Origin: Leptospirales bacterium
Lineage (GTDB): Bacteria; Spirochaetota; Leptospiria; Leptospirales; Leptonemataceae
DNA: 64,000 nucleotides
NCBI GenBank assembly: GCA_019694655.1
Contig: JAIBBN010000001.1
Location: 433,501 to 497,500 of the forward strand
Reading direction: 5' to 3'
This document shows positions 39,338 to 46,851 of this stretch, one piece after another. The position numbers were made by a program, and so were the translations under genes. The stretch's first letter is position 1. Every line of letters starts with the position of its first letter. The notes beneath the pieces were generated by a model. The model did no database searches, was not told the origin of the DNA, and worked only from the letters and a program-made list of their open reading frames with translations.

Positions 39338-39826
39338 CTAATCCTCTTCTTCGTGCTGCTGGCGGCGCGCGCAGGCGCCCTTTTCTTTCCAATCCCGACA
39401 GCGGCCGTAGAGATTCAGCGAATGCTCGGCTAGATCGTAGCCGTGTTCACTGGCAATCTGGGTCTGCAAATCCTCAATCTTTTGGCTTACAAACTCGTCG
39501 ATTCGGCCGCAGTCCAGACAGAGGATGTGATCGTGGTGTTCATGTCCGGGGATATGCTCATAGTAGCGTGCATTCTGGCCAAAATTGTGTTCGGTCAAGA
39601 GCCCGGCTTCCACCATGACCGAGACAATGCGATAGATTGTCGCGCGTGAGATCTCGCCGCGCCTTTCCTTCAGGGTCTCCGCCAGACTATCTACAGTGAA
39701 GTGCTCATGTATCCCGAAGATTTTTTCCGCTACCAGCAAGCGCTGGCTGGTGATCTTCAGGCCCTTGCGTTTCAGGTAGTTCGAAAAAACTGCCAGTTGT
39801 TTATGGATATCCGCCGGCGCAGCCAC
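39338..39826 (-). CDS. Fur/PerR-family metalloregulator
   Basis: 162 residues from a GTG. The winged helix is at about 15-90 (LKITSQRLLVAEKIF, ISRATIYRIVSVMVEAGLL). Metal ligands visible: HEHHDHILCLDCGRIDEF, with the first CxxC pair, and a C-terminal Cys pair spaced further apart (GRCRDWKEKGAC). Fur, PerR and Zur cannot be told apart from sequence alone. The gene precedes ligA by 44 bases in the same direction, possibly in one transcript. Confidence 0.93.
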   Translation of the reverse strand: MAAPADIHKQLAVFSNYLKRKGLKITSQRLLVAEKIFGIHEHFTVDSLAETLKERRGEISRATIYRIVSVMVEAGLLTEHNFGQNARYYEHIPGHEHHDHILCLDCGRIDEFVSQKIEDLQTQIASEHGYDLAEHSLNLYGRCRDWKEKGACARRQQHEEED

Positions 39827-39874
39827 GAAGGAGACCTTCCCAGCTCCGGCTCAAGCGGCAATGACTTTTCGGCG

Positions 39875-40531
39875 TCATGGACCGGTCTGCAAATTGCGCG
39901 CCATTTCTGCGGCGATCAAGCGGTAGCCATTGCTTGTAGGGTGCAGGGGGTCGTCGCCAAGGTAGAGCGGCGGCGCAGGCGCGGCGGAAGCAAAGGCCGC
40001 CTCCAGATCGATCAGCCTGACCCGCTCCGGCAGAGGCGTTGCGCGCAAAGCGGCATTGTTGCGAGCAATCGAGGGGCCCAGCGATTCAATCAAGGTCAAG
40101 GGCATCAGACAGTAATAGACCGTCGCCTGGCTGCGCAAGCGCAGGTCTGCATGAAAGTTCTGGTAGTGCGCTAGAAAGAGTTCGGGTCCATATAAGAACG
40201 AATCATTGGTCCCCAGCTCGACCACAATCAGATCCGGCGGTCCGGAGCGCATTTCATCGAAGGCCTCATCCAGTCGTCCGGTCCAGGTCAGAAAATCGCG
40301 ATTGATTACGCCGCGGTGGGCCACGACCCAACCGGCGCCCAGCTTCTCCTGCAGATTGAAACCTTCGGAGAAGTCGGTCAATGAATCGCCAATGATCAGC
40401 ACGCGATAGGCGGCGGCAATGGCAGCGAGATCCAGCGATGGATTGCCGCCGTCCCGGCAAGCGGCAATGCCTCCGCCGAGCAGCAGAAAATATGCCGCAA
40501 GAAGGCGTCGCCCGATCTGCCGCGGTCGCAT
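39875..40531 (-). CDS. SGNH/GDSL-type lipoprotein hydrolase
   Basis: 218 residues. A signal sequence ends in a lipobox (LLLGGGIAAC, Cys25). Block I is LIIGDSLTD (nucleophile Ser), block III is ELGTNDS, and block V is DDPLHPTSNG (Asp and His of the triad). It probably hydrolyses an ester or acetyl group of an envelope polymer or lipid; the exact substrate is unknown. It stands 75 bases downstream of thiL in the same direction. Confidence 0.88.
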   Translation of the reverse strand: MRPRQIGRRLLAAYFLLLGGGIAACRDGGNPSLDLAAIAAAYRVLIIGDSLTDFSEGFNLQEKLGAGWVVAHRGVINRDFLTWTGRLDEAFDEMRSGPPDLIVVELGTNDSFLYGPELFLAHYQNFHADLRLRSQATVYYCLMPLTLIESLGPSIARNNAALRATPLPERVRLIDLEAAFASAAPAPPLYLGDDPLHPTSNGYRLIAAEMARNLQTGP

Positions 40532-40606
40532 GGGCCATTGTCGCCAGGCTTGTGGGCCGCGTCAATTCTGCAGAATGCGTTGCGGCCCCTGGTCGAACTC
40601 GAGGCC

Positions 40607-41509
40607 CTAGAAATGCTGGAAGGATGCCTCCGGCAGGGGCGCCTCGCATCCTTCCGAATCGAACAACGCAAGGGCCTGGTCCCCTGCCTGCCTTGCGCTG
40701 ACAGTTCCAATTTCAATGAGTCCTTCGCTTCGCAGCTCGTCGCCGCCGGCGGCCAGCAGCGCCAGTTCTTCGCCGCTGAGCAAAGCCAGCTCTGGTCCGG
40801 CAAAGGCGGCAAGCGGCGCGGGCAGCGGCAAGGCATTCAGCTGGATCCGCAATTGCACGCCGCTGGCCTCGGCCATGCGCGGCGCGTCGCTGAGCAGACC
40901 ATCGCTGATATCCATCATCGCATGGGTTGCTGCCAGCGCGGCCAGACGCGGGCCAAGGCGCAAATCGGCGCGCGGTTGAAGATGCTTGCGGCGTGCGGTA
41001 GTTGCGATTTCCGGCGGCAGCTGTAGCTCGCCAGAGAGATTTCGGTAGCCGGCCAACGACCAGCCCAGCGGCGCGCTGAGCCACAGTCGGTCGCCGGGCT
41101 TTGCGCCGCTGCGCAGCACGATTCGTTTTGCCCGACCGGCCATGGTCAGCGAAAGAAAGAGTTTGGGTGCGCGAAACGTATCGCCGCCAATCAACTTACA
41201 GGATATGGTTTGAAGTTCAGCAAGCAGCGCTTGTGCGAAGCGCTCGGCAAAACTGCCGCTGAGTACAGGGGGCAGGCCCAGATTCAACAGGCACCAGGCC
41301 GGAGCGGCGCCGCTGGCATTCATATCCGAGGCATTGCACTGGACCAGCTTGATGGCTATGTCTTCCGGCGAGGACCAGTCGCGTCGAAAGTGAACGTCCT
41401 CAACCAGCGCATCGGTGGCGATCAATTCGGCAGGCAATACCGGCGCACAATCATCCAGTGCGACACTGGCAGCGCCATGGAACAATTCGATCAGTTGCGC
41501 CTCTTTCAT
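40607..41509 (-). CDS. thiL: Thiamine-monophosphate kinase ThiL
   Basis: 300 residues. It phosphorylates thiamine phosphate to thiamine diphosphate. PurM/ThiL-superfamily blocks: LDDCAPVL, ATDALVEDVHF, NASDMNASGAAP, LIGGDTF and MMDISDGLLSD. The member appears a little shorter than usual in its C-terminal half, ending PLPEASFQHF. Its start overlaps the stop of the degenerate-receiver gene by four bases. Confidence 0.92.
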   Translation of the reverse strand: MKEAQLIELFHGAASVALDDCAPVLPAELIATDALVEDVHFRRDWSSPEDIAIKLVQCNASDMNASGAAPAWCLLNLGLPPVLSGSFAERFAQALLAELQTISCKLIGGDTFRAPKLFLSLTMAGRAKRIVLRSGAKPGDRLWLSAPLGWSLAGYRNLSGELQLPPEIATTARRKHLQPRADLRLGPRLAALAATHAMMDISDGLLSDAPRMAEASGVQLRIQLNALPLPAPLAAFAGPELALLSGEELALLAAGGDELRSEGLIEIGTVSARQAGDQALALFDSEGCEAPLPEASFQHF

Positions 41510-42489
41510 CGACGTCCCGGACTGTCGGCCAGCGCCGCTGATCGCGATGCATCGCCAGCCAGCAACGCCGGCAGCCAGCGAAATAGCACGCGTCGTCCCT
41601 CGGCCTGCAAGGCGCCGCTAAGATTGCCCGCTGCCGGCCATTCCCGCAATGGTTCGATGCCTGAGCCAAACAGCAGCTGATCCAGCGATGCCGGCTGACG
41701 GTTCCCCTGCGCCTGACTGCGCGACTGCGGGCCGGCAGCTTCATAAAAAAAGAAGCCTTCCAGCAAGGCCAACGCCGCCTCTTCGGGGTGAAAGATTCGG
41801 CGCGCATACGGCTGTACGAGGCGCTGGATCATGCGTAAATCCAATCCGGGTCGCGAGAAATCTTTCATTAATACCAAGCGCAATCGGCTGCGCAACTGGC
41901 TGTATCGTTGGTAGAGCGCACGCAGACGATCGAAGAATTCGGCCGCGAGGCAACGTTCGGAATCCAGATTGAGCACGGCGAGCTCGGAGCGCGTACTATT
42001 TTGCTGCAGGTCAGATTCCAGCGCCTGTATGATTTCCGCAGCATTGCGAAAATCGCTACGTGCATCGTATCCGGCGAAACGCAAGATCTGCCGAAACATC
42101 TGGCGCAAGGAGGGGTCGTCTTCCACCAGGATTGCCTGGCTTTGCGGCCATGCCAGCGCCAGTTCCGGAAAGACCATTCCTTGCTGTTCCTGGTCGATCT
42201 TCCACAACGCGGCCAGACCCATATTGCGCAAGAGTTGCAACTCGGGGGCGCCCAATTCTGGAGTTGCAATCGCCACGGTCGGAACATTCCAGGCCAGCGA
42301 TTCGGCGACCTGGTCCATACTGGCATCTGCAAGGTAGGCTGGCGGACCGGCGATCGCGGCTGCATCGATTCGGTCGATGCTGCGATAGCATTCCAGTCGT
42401 TCAATTGCGTAACGCGCCGTGCGCGCTGCGGCTGGCGGCAAGGCCAGGGACAGAACCAGAGGATAGGCGTTTTTCGATTGCGGCGCCAT
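41506..42489 (-). CDS. Protein with a degenerate receiver domain
   Basis: 327 residues. Residues about 118-245 form a response-regulator-like fold: ILVEDDPSLRQMFRQILRFAGY gives the acidic pair, but the phospho-acceptor position reads LAVLNLDSE (Asn in place of Asp), and the switch region is LVLMKDFS. It is probably not phosphorylated in the normal way. The N-terminal 115 residues are of unknown fold; the C-terminal 80 are rich in Ala, Gln and Gly. It is the first gene of a coupled pair with thiL and is divergent from the NamZ-like gene, 57 bases apart. Confidence 0.65.
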   Translation of the reverse strand: MAPQSKNAYPLVLSLALPPAAARTARYAIERLECYRSIDRIDAAAIAGPPAYLADASMDQVAESLAWNVPTVAIATPELGAPELQLLRNMGLAALWKIDQEQQGMVFPELALAWPQSQAILVEDDPSLRQMFRQILRFAGYDARSDFRNAAEIIQALESDLQQNSTRSELAVLNLDSERCLAAEFFDRLRALYQRYSQLRSRLRLVLMKDFSRPGLDLRMIQRLVQPYARRIFHPEEAALALLEGFFFYEAAGPQSRSQAQGNRQPASLDQLLFGSGIEPLREWPAAGNLSGALQAEGRRVLFRWLPALLAGDASRSAALADSPGRR

Positions 42490-42546
42490 TGTTCAGCAGG
42501 TGTGTGAGCGTATCCTTTGCCGCAGCGGCCAGGAAATTTCGCAATC

Positions 42547-43983
42547 ATGCAAGCGCTCAAGAGCCGGCCAGCACTGTCACCGAAAAAGCAGCTTCCGAAC
42601 CGGATGCTCCTCGCCGGCCGCAAGCCTGTACTGTACGTCAGCCTGCTGCTGGCGGCAACGGGCGGCGCGCCCCTGGCCTGCTGCCAGCAGCAGGCAATCT
42701 GGCGCGGCCTGGACTTCCCACAAACCGAGTCGATTTTGAAGCTGGAAACTCTGCAAGGCGAACGACTCTATCGCCTGCCGCGCTGCTGCTGGCCGGAGGA
42801 CCCGGTACAGGGCGCCGCGCTTCCCGATCGTTCGCGTGCGCCGCTCTACACCGGGCTGGATGCGATCAGCCAGGACAACTTTGCACTCTTGCGCTACAGA
42901 CGCTTTGCATTGCTGACCAATAGCAGCGGTCGCGATCGCAATTTGAAATCAGGACTGGAGTTGATGGTCGAAGCGGGCGTTCGTCCGGCGCTGCTCTTTG
43001 AACCGGAACATGGGCTCTACGGTCATCTGGATCGCAGTCTCGCCTCTCGGCACAGCGATCCGCGCTACGGTATTCCGGTTCGCAGTCTTTACTCCAGCGT
43101 CAAACGCCCGTCTGCGCAGGAACTGGACGGCATCGACTTGATTGTGGTAGATCTCGACATGCTTCCGGTACGCTGCTACACCTACGTTACCACGCTCAGC
43201 TATCTGATGGAGTCCGCGGCCGCACTCGGCATGGAAATGATGGTACTCGATCGGCCCAACCCCTACGGATTCTGGCGCGCCAGCGGCGCCTTTCTCCAGG
43301 ATGGTTATCGCAGTTTTGTGGGAGAGGCGCCCACGCCCTTCCTGTATTCGCTCACTCCTGGAGAATACGCGCGCTATCTGGCGGCGATGAAATTGCCCTC
43401 GCTGCAGTTGAGCGTCGTGGAGGTTGCTGGCTACCAGCGCAGCCATACTGATGCGTCGCTGCGCCGCAGCTGGATCAATCCCTCGCCCAATATCCCCTCT
43501 CTGGAGGCGGCCCTGGTATACCCCGGAATGGCGCTCTTCGAGGGACTTGAGTTTTCGCTGGGACGCGGAACTACGCGGCCCTTTGTCTACTCCGGCGCGC
43601 CCTGGCTGGATTCGCAACGTGTGGCGCGCGAGTTGCGCGCCCTGCAACTGCCGGGCGTCCAAATTGGCGAAGCCGCCTTTGAACCGCAGGGCAGCATCTT
43701 TGCCGGTCAGACTTGCCGCGGCCTGCAGATTACGCCGGACAGCGCCGATTTCGATCCACTACGTACTGCTTATGAATATATGCGCATCATTCATAGGCTT
43801 CATCCCGAACATTTCAAATTGCGCCGGACCGAGGACGGACGCTTCTGGATGGATATGATCTGGGGCGGCCCCGGATTTCGTGAAGCGGCGCTTGCGGACA
43901 TGGATTTCGACAGCTTTCGACGCAGCTGGGCGGGCGACGGAGCGCTCTTCGAAGAATTGACCGCACCCTATCGTCTCTACTGA
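42547..43983 (+). CDS. DUF1343 / NamZ-type exo-beta-N-acetylmuramidase
   Basis: 478 residues from the ATG at 42547, which has AGGAAA upstream; an in-frame TTG at 42517 and ATG at 42604 are alternatives. A signal sequence (VLYVSLLLAATGGAPLACC) suggests export or lipid anchoring. DUF1343 blocks: TGLDAI, RFALLTNSSGRDRN, FEPEHGLYG, IPVRSLY, IDLIVVDLDMLPVRCYTY, VLDRPNPYG and EGLEFSLGRGTTRPF. Family members include NamZ, which removes MurNAc from peptidoglycan fragments, so muropeptide recycling or turnover is likely. No murQ or nagZ lies nearby. Confidence 0.88.
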   Translation: MQALKSRPALSPKKQLPNRMLLAGRKPVLYVSLLLAATGGAPLACCQQQAIWRGLDFPQTESILKLETLQGERLYRLPRCCWPEDPVQGAALPDRSRAPLYTGLDAISQDNFALLRYRRFALLTNSSGRDRNLKSGLELMVEAGVRPALLFEPEHGLYGHLDRSLASRHSDPRYGIPVRSLYSSVKRPSAQELDGIDLIVVDLDMLPVRCYTYVTTLSYLMESAAALGMEMMVLDRPNPYGFWRASGAFLQDGYRSFVGEAPTPFLYSLTPGEYARYLAAMKLPSLQLSVVEVAGYQRSHTDASLRRSWINPSPNIPSLEAALVYPGMALFEGLEFSLGRGTTRPFVYSGAPWLDSQRVARELRALQLPGVQIGEAAFEPQGSIFAGQTCRGLQITPDSADFDPLRTAYEYMRIIHRLHPEHFKLRRTEDGRFWMDMIWGGPGFREAALADMDFDSFRRSWAGDGALFEELTAPYRLY

Positions 43984-44726
43984 TCCGACGAAAGTGCATT
44001 GCCGAAGAGCAGCGTTCGCACCTTCTTGCGGGCGGCCTCGTTAAAACGTACTCCGTCGATGCTGGCCATGACGCGGCCATTCCTCAAGAACATATAATGC
44101 AATCGATCCGCATCCAGGCGCATCTCTTCATGGGTTGCCGCCAGTACTGCGCCGCCTTGCTGCAGGTAGCGCTGCAGCTCGGCCTCCAGAGCGCCAGCCC
44201 CCTCGCGATCCAGATTTGCGGCCGGTTCATCAAGAAGCAGCAGGCGCGGCCCAGTGCATAGAGCGCGCGCCAGCGCCAGCCGCTGTTGCATGCCTCGCGA
44301 ATAAGAGCGCACACGATCCTTGCGCCTCGCCCACAGGCCGAGACGCTGTAGCAGATCATTAGACTCTTGCAGTCGAGTGCGGTCCATGCGAGAAAAATGC
44401 AGCGAGAGGAAATGCCTCAGATTTTCCTCGGCGCTCAGATCCATGTACAGTCCGGGGCGATAGCCAACAAAGCCGCAGGCAGCGTGGAGACGCCGCCGCT
44501 CGGCCAGCCCATCCAGCCTTTTCCCCAGAAAGTGGATTTCGCCGCTTTGTGCTGCAAAGCGCGAAAGAATGACCCCCAGAAGCGTGCTTTTGCCGGCGCC
44601 GTTTGGGCCCATCAGCAGCAGGCATTTGCCGGAGTGCAGCGTCAGATCGCAGGCCTCCAGCGCCAGGCGCGGACCATAACTGTGGGCAATTCCTCGTAGT
44701 TCCAGAAGCGGCGGCATGACCGACAT
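43977..44726 (-). CDS. ccmA: ABC transporter ATPase, CcmA-like
   Basis: 249 residues from an ATG that starts directly after the stop of the upstream gene; an earlier in-frame ATG at 44735 exists. Walker A GPNGAGKS, signature YSRGMQQRLALARAL and Walker B LLLLDEPAANLD are intact. Motif likeness and position at the end of the ccm operon suggest CcmA, the ATPase that releases haem-loaded CcmE from CcmC. Its partners CcmB and CcmC are not in the window, so another export role is possible. The 3' end overlaps that of the NamZ-like gene by seven bases. Confidence 0.75.
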   Translation of the reverse strand: MSVMPPLLELRGIAHSYGPRLALEACDLTLHSGKCLLLMGPNGAGKSTLLGVILSRFAAQSGEIHFLGKRLDGLAERRRLHAACGFVGYRPGLYMDLSAEENLRHFLSLHFSRMDRTRLQESNDLLQRLGLWARRKDRVRSYSRGMQQRLALARALCTGPRLLLLDEPAANLDREGAGALEAELQRYLQQGGAVLAATHEEMRLDADRLHYMFLRNGRVMASIDGVRFNEAARKKVRTLLFGNALSSDQ

Positions 44727-44727
44727 C

Positions 44728-45813
44728 TCAAGCATCCCGGCGTCGGCGCGCGCCAATTGCAGCCGTCACAGCGACCAGCAGCAGCAGGGTCAAAAGTGCA
44801 GTAAGCACGCCGAGGGTGGCCCGTTTCCAATCGCTGAAGATCGGGTTGGTTGCCTCGCCGCCGCCTTCGAACAAGGCCGTGCCGCGGGAGAAATCGTAAT
44901 GAACGGACTTTCCCTGCTGGTATACGACGCGCAGCGCCTCGCCAAGGCCAGGGGCTTGTTCCGAATGAACGCTTAGCGCGCCAGAAACTTCGGGTCGCGC
45001 GTCGGCTGGCTCAAAGAAAACGACGCGGAAAGCGTGCGGCGTGGTCGGGCGCCCGGGATCCAGCGGCAGCTGGTCCTCAAATGACTCAGCTTCAATGAGA
45101 AAGGAGACGATCAATTGCGAGTCGCCCGGTCGAAACATGCGCTGTAGTTTGATGCGGCCGCCTTCGGCGGGGGCCTGCAGGCGCAGCGGCAGAGGCATCG
45201 GCGATCCGGAATACTGCAGACCGCCTTGCAATTCGCTGACCTCCGCCGGAATGTAGATTTGAAAATTGCGGGCGTCGTAGCTGCGCGGCGGTTGCGATTG
45301 ATTGGCAATGACGTGGATCAGGTCGACGCGCAGCCCGCGATTGGTTTTGGTCACGCGCATCGCTGCAGTGACGAAAACCTGTTCGGCAGGCGCGCCGCTT
45401 TCATAGACCACAAGTTGCTGCGGCTGTTGGTAGCTCTGCGGCGTTGGCGGCAAGAATAGACTGTAACCTTCGCCTTCAAACTCGGCGCGCAACAGGTAGG
45501 GCCCGCGTGGCGCCGGCAAGTTCGCAAAAACAAAGTTTGGTCCCGCATCTTGCTGCGCGGCAATAGCGCTCATCCCGCGCGTTGGATCGAGGACGCTCAG
45601 GTTCTTGACGCGAGCCCCGCCGCCGCGCGTGCCGTTGCGGATCTGGCCGCGCAGCGTAACGCTGGCGGCGCCGGGCGCTTGCGACTCGGGCGGCGAAGCG
45701 GGACCGCCGGACATTGGCTGCGCTGGAAGTATCTGCAGCGCTGCAAAGCTCAGCAGCAAGAACGCAAGAGAGCGCCGCCGAGCGGCGGGAAGCATGCGGC
45801 GCTGGATGCTCAT
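44728..45813 (-). CDS. Exported protein with C-terminal membrane anchor, in ccm operon
   Basis: 361 residues from the ATG at 45813, which overlaps the stop of the zinc-ribbon gene by four bases. A signal peptide (SLAFLLLSFAALQILPAQP) starts it, and a single membrane segment (ATLGVLTALLTLLLLVAVTAAIG) followed by RRRRDA ends it. The outside part begins with a beta-rich stretch VTLRGQIRNGTRGGGARV that resembles carboxypeptidase-regulatory-like domains. No haem-binding CxxCH is seen. I do not recognise a known Ccm factor; its location between the ccmH and ccmA genes suggests involvement in cytochrome c maturation or use. Confidence 0.65.
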   Translation of the reverse strand: MSIQRRMLPAARRRSLAFLLLSFAALQILPAQPMSGGPASPPESQAPGAASVTLRGQIRNGTRGGGARVKNLSVLDPTRGMSAIAAQQDAGPNFVFANLPAPRGPYLLRAEFEGEGYSLFLPPTPQSYQQPQQLVVYESGAPAEQVFVTAAMRVTKTNRGLRVDLIHVIANQSQPPRSYDARNFQIYIPAEVSELQGGLQYSGSPMPLPLRLQAPAEGGRIKLQRMFRPGDSQLIVSFLIEAESFEDQLPLDPGRPTTPHAFRVVFFEPADARPEVSGALSVHSEQAPGLGEALRVVYQQGKSVHYDFSRGTALFEGGGEATNPIFSDWKRATLGVLTALLTLLLLVAVTAAIGARRRRDA

Positions 45814-46232
45814 GCGGGGCCTTCTGGCGCCAGGCCACAGCGCAGGCAAAGTTGATCTTCGCTCCGATTGCTCATGGCGCAGTGCGGGCAAAACCAGCCG
45901 CGTCGATGACGACGAAGACCGCGCCCTTGTATGGCTGCCGGCGGCGCCTTGATTCTACTCTGCCGCAGCGCTCCCAGAGCCTGGGCCGCCGGCTCTGCCA
46001 GCTGTTGGTATTCCTGATCGCTGAGCTTGCCATGCTCGCGTTCGATGCGCAAATCGCGCAGGTTTTCCAGGAGCATGCGTTCCTGAATTGCATCGCGGGC
46101 AAGGCTGCCTGGCAATGCAGCCGCTTTCAGCGGCCGCAGTAGCGGCCAGAAGAGAATCAGCAGCGCGCCGGCAAAAGCCAGGGAGAAGGGAAGAAGATAC
46201 CAGGCGCTCACCTTTTCAGCGCTCCAGATCAT
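45810..46232 (-). CDS. Membrane protein with CcmI-like segment and zinc ribbon
   Basis: 140 residues. A membrane segment (LLPFSLAFAGALLILFWPLL) is followed by a helical stretch ENLRDLRIEREHGKLSDQEYQQLAE, the pattern of the CcmI/CycH N-terminal part (a helix pair with D/E-G-x-L-S/T-x-x-E-Y). At the C-terminus CPHC and CLRC (about 115-132) form a zinc ribbon. CcmI hands apocytochrome to CcmF and CcmH; this version lacks the TPR domain. It overlaps ccmH by 17 bases and the next gene by four. Confidence 0.65.
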   Translation of the reverse strand: MIWSAEKVSAWYLLPFSLAFAGALLILFWPLLRPLKAAALPGSLARDAIQERMLLENLRDLRIEREHGKLSDQEYQQLAEPAAQALGALRQSRIKAPPAAIQGRGLRRHRRGWFCPHCAMSNRSEDQLCLRCGLAPEGPA

Positions 46233-46851
46233 CCAGCTGGCGATCGATCTCGCTTACTGCAGATTTGTCGGATCCTTGCAACGCGCGTTGCTTGCGACCG
46301 TCGCTTCCTCCGGATGTGGAGTTCAGTCGACGACGGTTGCGCGAATGCCAGAAGGCGATCAGCAGCGCGGCGGCGCCCAGCGCAGCCACAACAAGTCCCA
46401 GCAGCGGCGTCCACGATGCGTGCGCACGAATGCGCGGGCCGTAGCCGCGCACCAGCTCCTCGGCCAGATCGTTGCGCCCGGCGGCAATCATGCTTTGCAC
46501 CTCGACGTTGCTACGAATCCCGGCGCCAAAGCCGTGATCCATGGCGTCTACGATTTGCTCGGCGCTCAAACCGGCGCGAATTCGGTCTTCAATGAAGCGG
46601 CGAACCGGTATGCCCCATGGACACTCCACATGCGGGCAAGAGCTCAAAACAAAATGACAGCCGCACTGGCAAATCAAAGCATCCGAAACCGCGTTGAAAG
46701 TTCGAATCTGCGCCGGTTGGGTGAGATCGGTATAGACGTTCTGTCCGCGCAGGGCCTGCAGCCAGAGCGGACTGGCCAGCCAGAGTCCGGCGCCAATCAA
46801 CGCCAGGCGCCAGAGGCTTCGTGCGCGGAGTACAGCCAGAGCTGCCTTCAT
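46216..46851 (-). CDS. ccmH: Cytochrome c maturation protein CcmH
   Basis: 211 residues from the ATG at 46851, which overlaps the ccmF stop by four bases. After an N-terminal membrane segment comes FNAVSDALICQCGCHFVLSSCPH, the redox motif region; the classic LRCxxC is here CQCGC. VRRFIEDRIRAGLSAEQIVDAM and a second membrane segment (LLGLVVAALGAAALLIAFW) match the family. CcmH helps reduce apocytochrome cysteines before haem attachment by CcmF. Confidence 0.85.
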   Translation of the reverse strand: MKAALAVLRARSLWRLALIGAGLWLASPLWLQALRGQNVYTDLTQPAQIRTFNAVSDALICQCGCHFVLSSCPHVECPWGIPVRRFIEDRIRAGLSAEQIVDAMDHGFGAGIRSNVEVQSMIAAGRNDLAEELVRGYGPRIRAHASWTPLLGLVVAALGAAALLIAFWHSRNRRRLNSTSGGSDGRKQRALQGSDKSAVSEIDRQLDDLER

